DNA from: CAZQYC01 sp043746555
Lineage (GTDB): Bacteria > Pseudomonadota > Gammaproteobacteria > Steroidobacterales > Steroidobacteraceae
NCBI GenBank assembly: GCA_043746555.1
Contig: JAYTQU010000167.1
Location: forward strand, 1-36,844
Length of the DNA: 36,844 nt
Reading direction: 5' to 3'
Shown here: one piece after another, positions 32,093-36,844 of the stretch
Layout of the letters: the number at the start of each line of letters is the position of its first letter
Position numbering within the stretch: the stretch's first letter is position 1
Translations under genes and position numbers: made by a program
Notes under the pieces: generated by a model
The model's input: the letters and a program-made list of their open reading frames with translations, nothing else
Database searches by the model: none
Told to the model about the DNA's origin: nothing

Positions 32093-33805
32093 TCAGCCTC
32101 CGACTCTTCCGGCCACAGGCATCGTATCGTCAATAGCTCCTTGACCCAGTGCTCTGTTCACCGCGCTCAATACTGCAAGTAAAGACGCGCTCACGATGTT
32201 TCGGTGCACGCCGCAACCGAACAGCGTGACGCGCGAAGGCGTGGTGATTTCAACGAACGCGACTGCGCGCGCATCGCTGCCGGAACCCATCGAGCGTTCC
32301 TCGTAAGAAAGCACATCGCAGCGCAATCCAAGCGCATCGATCAGCGCATCGATGGGTCCGTTACCTCGTCCGTTTAGAACGGCGCCTTGTCCATGACAAA
32401 TCAGTCGAACGGTTAGCCGTTCGCCGTCTGTGCCATCTTGCGCGGTCGAGAGTTGATGACTGCGATACTCGTAACCGCCTTGTTCTTGCAAATACTCGCG
32501 TTCGAACAGCGACCAAATTTCCGCTGCCAACAATTCCTTGCCGGAAGCATCGGTCACCTGTTGCACGACGCGACTGAATTCGATTTGCAAGCGTCGCGGC
32601 AGCACCAATCCGTAGTCGCGTTCCAGCAGATAGGCGATGCCGCCCTTTCCCGATTGGCTATTCACTCGAATCACCGATTCGTAGGTTCGACCAAGATCCC
32701 GCGGATCGATAGGCAAGTACGGAACTTCCCATATGTCACCCGACACATCATCCACTTGCCGTGCGCTGAGGCCTTTCTTAATCGCGTCTTGATGCGAGCC
32801 GGAAAACGCCGTGAAAACCAGATCCCCCACATAGGGATGACGCGGATGAATGGGCAGTTGATTGCAATCCTCGACACAGCGAGCCGCTTCGTTGATATTC
32901 GAAAAATCCAGGCCCGGATGAATGCCCTGCGTGTACAGATTCATCGCCAGCGTTACGATGTCGACATTACCGGTCCGTTCGCCATTCCCGAACAGCGTTC
33001 CTTCCACGCGATCCGCACCCGCCATTACTGCGAGCTCGGCAGCGGCCACCGCGGTGCCGCGATCGTTGTGCGGATGCACAGAGAGCACGATGCATTCGCG
33101 ATGCGCCAGATGACGATGCATCCACTCGATTTGATCCGCATACACATTCGGCGTAGCCATCTCGACGGTCGCGGGAAGATTAACGATGACTCTGCGTTCC
33201 GGCGTCGGCTGCCAAATATCGATGACCGAGTCGCAAATCTCCTTGGCGAAATCAAGCTCGGTGCCGGTAAAGCTTTCCGGGCTGTATTCGAAGACCCATT
33301 CTGCATCGGGTTGTTGTCGAGACAACGCAAGCACTTGTCGTGCCGCACGCACCGCGATATCCACGATGCCTGGCCGATCCAAGCCAAACACCACTCGCCG
33401 TTGCACGGTCGATGTCGAGTTATACAAATGCACAATCGCGCGCGGCACTCCGCGCAACGCTTCAAATGTGCGGTCAATCTGTTCCGGTCGCGCCTGCGCG
33501 AGCACCTGAATGGTCACATCTTCGGGTATCAGCTCCATCTCGATCAGTTCGCGAACGAAATCGAATTCGGTCTGCGATGCGGCCGGAAATCCCACTTCGA
33601 TTTCTTTGAAGCCGGTGCGCACCAGCAAATCGAACATGCGTCGCTTGCGCGCCGCGTTCATTGGTTCGATCAGAGCTTGATTGCCATCACGCAAATCGAC
33701 GCTGCACCAAAGGGGTGGCGCATCGATGACGCGACTGGGCCAAGTACGATCGCTCAACGCGATCGGCGAATAAGCACGATATTTCTGCGACGGATCCTGC
33801 AACAT
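32093..33805 (-). CDS. leuA: 2-isopropylmalate synthase, long-form type
   Basis: LeuA condenses acetyl-CoA with 2-ketoisovalerate, the first step of leucine synthesis. The 570-aa product is of the long class (fungal/actinobacterial-like, also in many proteobacteria), with KYRAYSPIALSDRTWP at the start, catalytic DLRDGNQAL (37-45), metal-binding SVHPHNDRGTA and a C-terminal LeuA regulatory domain (about 430-570) that binds leucine. ATG 33805 is chosen because GAGGAA lies 7 nt upstream; an in-frame ATG at 33868 has no such site. No other leu or ilv gene is adjacent. A 481-codon frame on the other strand is a shadow. Confidence 0.95.
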   Translation of the reverse strand: MLQDPSQKYRAYSPIALSDRTWPSRVIDAPPLWCSVDLRDGNQALIEPMNAARKRRMFDLLVRTGFKEIEVGFPAASQTEFDFVRELIEMELIPEDVTIQVLAQARPEQIDRTFEALRGVPRAIVHLYNSTSTVQRRVVFGLDRPGIVDIAVRAARQVLALSRQQPDAEWVFEYSPESFTGTELDFAKEICDSVIDIWQPTPERRVIVNLPATVEMATPNVYADQIEWMHRHLAHRECIVLSVHPHNDRGTAVAAAELAVMAGADRVEGTLFGNGERTGNVDIVTLAMNLYTQGIHPGLDFSNINEAARCVEDCNQLPIHPRHPYVGDLVFTAFSGSHQDAIKKGLSARQVDDVSGDIWEVPYLPIDPRDLGRTYESVIRVNSQSGKGGIAYLLERDYGLVLPRRLQIEFSRVVQQVTDASGKELLAAEIWSLFEREYLQEQGGYEYRSHQLSTAQDGTDGERLTVRLICHGQGAVLNGRGNGPIDALIDALGLRCDVLSYEERSMGSGSDARAVAFVEITTPSRVTLFGCGVHRNIVSASLLAVLSAVNRALGQGAIDDTMPVAGRVGG

Positions 33806-33904
33806 AAACGGTTCCTCAAAGCTAGCCGCCGCGTTCATCGCCACGGCAAAATACCAATAAATGGTCAACGGATGGTTTTTTGAGCGCCGCTGTGTCTAAA
33901 GACT

Positions 33905-34189
33905 GTGCCTAAAGACTTAGGCGGGCGAGAGAGGAATGTGCGTCTAGCGACGCAGGTGCAGGCGCGCACCCAGCAGCGAGCCGCCGAGAAATGGCTGGAT
34001 CTCTATGTGCTGGTGAGTACGCATGGACGCAATCTAGCAGGGCTGTGCCAAGTAGTGCAAGAGGCAATCGAGAAATGTGTTGAAACTTGGGACGACTGCC
34101 TTGCATCGATTACTTCATGCGTAACTATTTCATTCGCAACGGTAGCATCCGCCTCAGTACGTTGTCTTTGTCGAAGAGGTGATGTTTGA
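33905..34189 (+). CDS. Unrecognised short ORF, possible Asp23-like fragment
   Basis: A 94-codon plus-strand frame starts GTG at 33905; an alternative GTG at 33938 has GAGAGGA just upstream. The segment WLDLYVLVSTHGRNLAG and the following VVQEAIEKCVE weakly resemble the core of Asp23/Gls24 proteins. The last 65 bp are antisense to the cytochrome b561 3' end and have no family character, so the frame may be a truncated or frameshifted remnant. It is the only coding candidate in the 319-bp gap upstream of leuA. Confidence 0.3.
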   Translation: MPKDLGGRERNVRLATQVQARTQQRAAEKWLDLYVLVSTHGRNLAGLCQVVQEAIEKCVETWDDCLASITSCVTISFATVASASVRCLCRRGDV

Positions 34190-34676
34190 GTGCGGCGAGA
34201 ATATGCAAGATCGCCAGGTTGAGAATCGTAAACGCCAATATCCCGTGCAATCCTTTGAGGAATTTGAAACTAGCTTCATCGGGCACGATCAAATTTGGGA
34301 ACGAGAAAAGGCCAAACCAACTTACGGTGTAATTCTTCGCCGACGACATCAGCCAACCCGCAAGCGGCGTTACTAGAATCAGCGCATATAAAGCCCAGTG
34401 CACGATACTGGCCAAGCGCTCCTGCCATTTCTTTGAATTCGCAATTGGCGTAGGAATCGGATTCACCATTCGCCAAATTAGCCGCAGAATCGCCAACATG
34501 AAGATCGTCATACCGAAACTCTTGTGCGTGGTGAGAATCTTTGCCTTTTGCAGCAGCGACTCCGTATCCTCGGCTCGGTTCGCAAGCACAAACTGTACGA
34601 CAACCAGCACGACGATGGACCAATGCAGAAGTTGAGCGACGGCACCGTAACGAGTGGCGGAATTCTTGATCTGCAT
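34125..34676 (-). CDS. Cytochrome b561 family protein
   Basis: This 183-aa inner-membrane di-haem cytochrome has four membrane helices (about 12-32, 50-70, 90-112 and 145-165). Histidines suited to haem ligation are in LLHWSIVV (H18), LTTHKSFGM (H51), IVHWALY (H92) and KGLHGILAF or LHILAALKHH. Related proteins (E. coli CybB, YceJ) pass electrons between quinol and small acceptors. It is divergent from a YceI-family gene 126 bp away, echoing the common yceJ-yceI pairing. Confidence 0.9.
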   Translation of the reverse strand: MQIKNSATRYGAVAQLLHWSIVVLVVVQFVLANRAEDTESLLQKAKILTTHKSFGMTIFMLAILRLIWRMVNPIPTPIANSKKWQERLASIVHWALYALILVTPLAGWLMSSAKNYTVSWFGLFSFPNLIVPDEASFKFLKGLHGILAFTILNLAILHILAALKHHLFDKDNVLRRMLPLRMK

Positions 34677-34756
34677 CGGCGTTCTTCTCGAGACTCAATG
34701 ACGGCCGCAGTGCGATGATCGCGCCGCCCGGTATCTACGAAACCCTGCAACGCAAC

Positions 34757-34766
34757 GTTTGCAAAC
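34757..34766. promoter_or_regulatory. Perfect palindrome in the b561/YceI divergent region
   Basis: GTTTGCAAAC is a perfect 10-bp palindrome about 37 bp before the YceI start and 81 bp from the b561 start. It could be an operator serving both divergent genes; no regulator gene is nearby, so the role is a guess. Confidence 0.3.
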
Positions 34767-34802
34767 AAAGCGTCAACGTAACACTCGCAATTCGCATAAG
34801 CA

Positions 34803-35531
34803 ATGAACACCAGATCCCTGCTCCTTGTCTTGGTTGTTACATTTACGATAACGCTTGCAGCCTGTCAATCCCACCCCGCTCGTCCGCCGTCACCATCGCC
34901 AACGGCAACAACACCTGTCCCAACGCCCACGCCAACAAAAAGCGTCGATATCCCGGGCGCAATTCAATATCGGATCGATAGCGCCGCAAGTAGGCTCCAC
35001 ATCCTTGTGTATCGCGGCGGCACAATGGCGCGACTTGGTCACAATCATGTCGTCAGTTCCGGCAACGTAAGCGGCGTGTTGTATTTGCATGACGATATAT
35101 CGCGATCTCGCGTCGAACTCGCTTTGCCCGTAAAGACCTTGGTAGTAGATGATCCAAAGGATCGCGCAAGTGAAGGCGAGGGGTTTGCTGCCGAAGTGCC
35201 GATCGATGCGCGCGAAGGGACGCGTCGCAATTTGCTGCGACCTGAAGTGTTGGACGGCGAACGCTATCCAACGATCACCTTGCACTCCACGGCGATTGCC
35301 GGAACGCGCGCTCAACCACAATTGACCATGCGCATCACGATCAAAGGCAATTCGCGCGATGTGACGATTCTCCCGAAGGTGCAAAGGAATGGTTCCCAAC
35401 TGACGGCAAGCGGTGAATTCACAATCAAGCAAACCGCTTTCGGCATCGCGCCATTTAGCGTCGCACTCGGCGCGCTAAGAGTGCAGGATCAACTGCGAAT
35501 CAAGTTTTCAATCGTCTGCCTTAAGCAATAG
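34803..35531 (+). CDS. YceI-family lipoprotein
   Basis: The 242-aa precursor has a lipoprotein signal with lipobox LAAC (18-21), so Cys21 should be lipidated. A Pro/Thr-rich linker (about 25-50) leads to the YceI lipocalin-like beta barrel (about 55-240), with RLGHNHVVSSG and the C-terminal QTAFGIAPFSVALGALRVQD. The family binds isoprenoid molecules such as ubiquinone precursors. The lipid anchor and linker are less usual, since many YceI proteins are soluble periplasmic. The last 24 bp overlap the convergent VOC gene. Confidence 0.85.
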   Translation: MNTRSLLLVLVVTFTITLAACQSHPARPPSPSPTATTPVPTPTPTKSVDIPGAIQYRIDSAASRLHILVYRGGTMARLGHNHVVSSGNVSGVLYLHDDISRSRVELALPVKTLVVDDPKDRASEGEGFAAEVPIDAREGTRRNLLRPEVLDGERYPTITLHSTAIAGTRAQPQLTMRITIKGNSRDVTILPKVQRNGSQLTASGEFTIKQTAFGIAPFSVALGALRVQDQLRIKFSIVCLKQ

Positions 35532-36227
35532 AAGACGCGTTCCTTCCGGTGCAACCACCACTGCATTGTTCGCAGCATCCAAGCTGTCCGGCATTTCATC
35601 GCTCAATGGAAACTTGCGCTCGCGCAGTCGAGCCAGTCGTTCGCGCATGTCGGCGTCTTCGAAGACCAGCACCGGCTGACGCAATGCACGACTGCGATAC
35701 AGACCGATACCGAAATGATCGCTCGTTAACGATAAGCGCGCGAACGGTTCGGTTTCCGGTTCCATTCCAACGAATCCCATCGATTCCCAAAATTCCCGAC
35801 CATGCACGTAGTCGCGTACGGGAATACCTAGCTCGGTGAAATATCCGCATGTCGATTGGTGGCCGATTGCTATCGCCGGCGGCGAAAAGGTGCGCGCTTC
35901 AAGCAGATTGATACGCATTCCATGCGGGTCGGCGAACCGCGCCTGATGAAACGATTCATCGTCGAAACGCGCTTGGTCGAATTCAATGCCCATTGAAATT
36001 AATCGCTTGGCATGCAATTCGACATCGGGTTGCACATACGTGAGTGCAAGCGGCGGGCATTCGCGAGCGTGGAGTCCCAGAAATAATCGTCCATCGGTTA
36101 CAACGGCATAAGGGTGCGTCCAGGTCTCGCCAACGGTGGCTTGCACAAACCCCAAACTTTCATAGAACCGCAACGACTCTTGAATGTCGGGTGTATGTAA
36201 ACTGACTTCGAGAAAGCGGCCGAGCAT
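35508..36227 (-). CDS. VOC (glyoxalase/dioxygenase fold) protein
   Basis: The 239-aa protein contains two tandem VOC modules. The first starts LEVSLHTPDIQESLRFYESLGF (about 5-25) and ends FADPHGMRINLLEAR; the second begins ELGIPVRDYVHGREFWESMGF and ends VVAPEGTRLLLL. The family includes glyoxalase I, extradiol dioxygenases and resistance proteins, and I cannot assign the reaction. ATG 36227 is chosen for the MLGRFLEVSLHTP start; the in-frame GTG-like extension runs into the heptamer repeat. It starts 9 bp after the hemH stop, so both are likely co-transcribed. Confidence 0.85.
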   Translation of the reverse strand: MLGRFLEVSLHTPDIQESLRFYESLGFVQATVGETWTHPYAVVTDGRLFLGLHARECPPLALTYVQPDVELHAKRLISMGIEFDQARFDDESFHQARFADPHGMRINLLEARTFSPPAIAIGHQSTCGYFTELGIPVRDYVHGREFWESMGFVGMEPETEPFARLSLTSDHFGIGLYRSRALRQPVLVFEDADMRERLARLRERKFPLSDEMPDSLDAANNAVVVAPEGTRLLLLKADD

Positions 36228-36235
36228 GGCGCGGG

Positions 36236-36270
36236 CTACTGGCGGTTGGCCACTGGCCACTGGCCAGAGC
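36236..36270 (-). repeat. Five tandem heptamers at the hemH 3' end
   Basis: On the plus strand five 7-nt units run without gaps: CTACTGG, CGGTTGG; CCACTGG twice; then CCAGAGC. Read in the direction of hemH transcription this corresponds to a 3' arm like that of the cytochrome c/MBL gap. The hemH stop TAG and its last codons lie within it. No matching opposite arm is evident inside hemH. Confidence 0.7.
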
Positions 36271-36844
36271 CCGACTCATATCCAGGCCCATCAACCAACT
36301 GTGCGAACAGCTTTACGTGCGCGTCGCCCGCATTTAAACAGGAAACGTACTCGAAGCTTTCGCCGCCCGCCGTTAAAAAATCCGCGCGATTGCGAATCGC
36401 GATTTCTTCGAGCGTTTCCAAACAATCGACGGCGAAGCCGGGGCACAGTACGGTGAGTCGCTTCGGCCCGCGTTTGCCGTAATCGCGTAGAACTTCTTCG
36501 GTGTACGGCTTGATCCATTGCAAGCGTCCAAAGCGAGATTGAAACGACATGGTCCATTCATCTTGCTTCAGATTCAGTCGCTCAGCGAGTAATTGCGCCG
36601 TCCGTTTGCACTGATCGAAATACGGATCGCCTGCATCGACACAGCGTTGCGGCAAACCGTGAAACGATAGGAACAGATGATTGCGCTCATGACGCCGCCA
36701 GTGTTCGCTAACGCTACCTGCCAAAGCATCGATATAGTTGACGTCGTTATGGTAGTCGCGCACGAGTTGCAGACCCGGCCAGACGCGCCACGTGCGCAAT
36801 TCCGCGCTCACTTGATCGAAGATCGAGGCGGTGGTGGTGCCGGA
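36236..36844 (-). CDS. hemH: Ferrochelatase, C-terminal part (runs off window)
   Basis: HemH inserts ferrous iron into protoporphyrin IX, the last step of haem synthesis. About 202 codons are present and the N-terminal part lies beyond the window edge. Seen are SGTTTASIFDQV at the edge, LFLSFHGLPQRCVDAGDPY with the catalytic histidine, WTMSFQSRFGRLQWIKPYT, and the CPGFAVDCLETLEEI block with the conserved glutamate. The tail after GPGYES (about 11 residues, with GQWPVANRQ) is encoded by a tandem heptamer repeat and is not typical of the family. Confidence 0.95.
   Translation of the reverse strand, partial: SGTTTASIFDQVSAELRTWRVWPGLQLVRDYHNDVNYIDALAGSVSEHWRRHERNHLFLSFHGLPQRCVDAGDPYFDQCKRTAQLLAERLNLKQDEWTMSFQSRFGRLQWIKPYTEEVLRDYGKRGPKRLTVLCPGFAVDCLETLEEIAIRNRADFLTAGGESFEYVSCLNAGDAHVKLFAQLVDGPGYESGSGQWPVANRQ

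Noticed and set aside
33806..33868. A leucine leader peptide upstream of leuA
   Set aside because: The in-frame extension contains aromatic residues but no leucine run, and no terminator/antiterminator pair was recognised.
32438..33883. A 481-codon plus-strand frame opposite leuA
   Set aside because: Its composition is a His/Arg-rich shadow of leuA codons, with no family motif.

Overview
The window is a bacterial replication-origin neighbourhood. Gene content and order match a chromosome of the Gammaproteobacteria/Betaproteobacteria: dnaN and dnaA on the minus strand, diverging from rpmH-rnpA-yidD-yidC-mnmE on the plus strand, then mnmG, rsmG-parA-parB, the full F1Fo ATP synthase operon atpIBEFHAGDC, and glmU-glmS. 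The exact lineage cannot be fixed by eye. No rRNA, tRNA, CRISPR array, intact transposase or prophage was seen. The last gene, hemH, runs off the right end.

Layout. 1-2.9 kb: clamp, initiator and two intergenic regions with DnaA boxes, one of them AT-rich (candidate oriC). 2.9-6.9 kb: ribosomal protein L34, RNase P protein, membrane insertion (YidD, YidC) and tRNA modification (MnmE). 6.9-10.3 kb: a three-gene minus-strand operon (secreted TAP-like hydrolase, ABC ATPase, ABC permease) joined by 4-nt stop/start overlaps. 10.4-12.3 kb: mnmG, followed by about 340 bp of non-coding DNA rich in nested inverted repeats. 12.7-16.8 kb: five accessory genes (NfeD-like, SIMPL domain, diheme cytochrome c, metallo-beta-lactamase fold, AcuI-type oxidoreductase) placed between mnmG and rsmG, which are often adjacent in related bacteria. 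16.8-19.3 kb: rsmG, parA, parB. 19.3-27.3 kb: ATP synthase operon with a good promoter, a terminator-like leader hairpin and a final intrinsic terminator. 27.4-31.3 kb: UDP-GlcNAc precursor synthesis (glmU, glmS) and a SlyD-type FKBP. 31.5-36.8 kb: DUF2934 protein, a peptidase remnant, long-form leuA, a cytochrome b561/YceI divergent pair, a VOC protein and hemH.

The most unusual feature is a family of intergenic repeats built from tandem 7-nt words. They lie at rsmG/parA, atpH/atpA, atpA/atpG, atpG/atpD, atpD/atpC, glmU/glmS, cytochrome c/MBL and hemH/VOC. Each locus uses its own word, but in most loci a 5' arm and a complementary 3' arm face each other in the same 7-nt register. The 5' arms often end in a (G)CCAGA-like tip. 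In several cases the repeat supplies the TAG stop codon and last residues of the upstream gene. The whole set looks like one class of RNA or DNA hairpin whose sequence varies by locus while its pairing and period are kept.

A separate 267-bp element between atpF and atpH has 31-bp terminal inverted repeats and flanking TA dinucleotides, as expected of a TA-targeting MITE. Removing it and one TA restores a compact atpF-TAA-TC-ATG-atpH junction.
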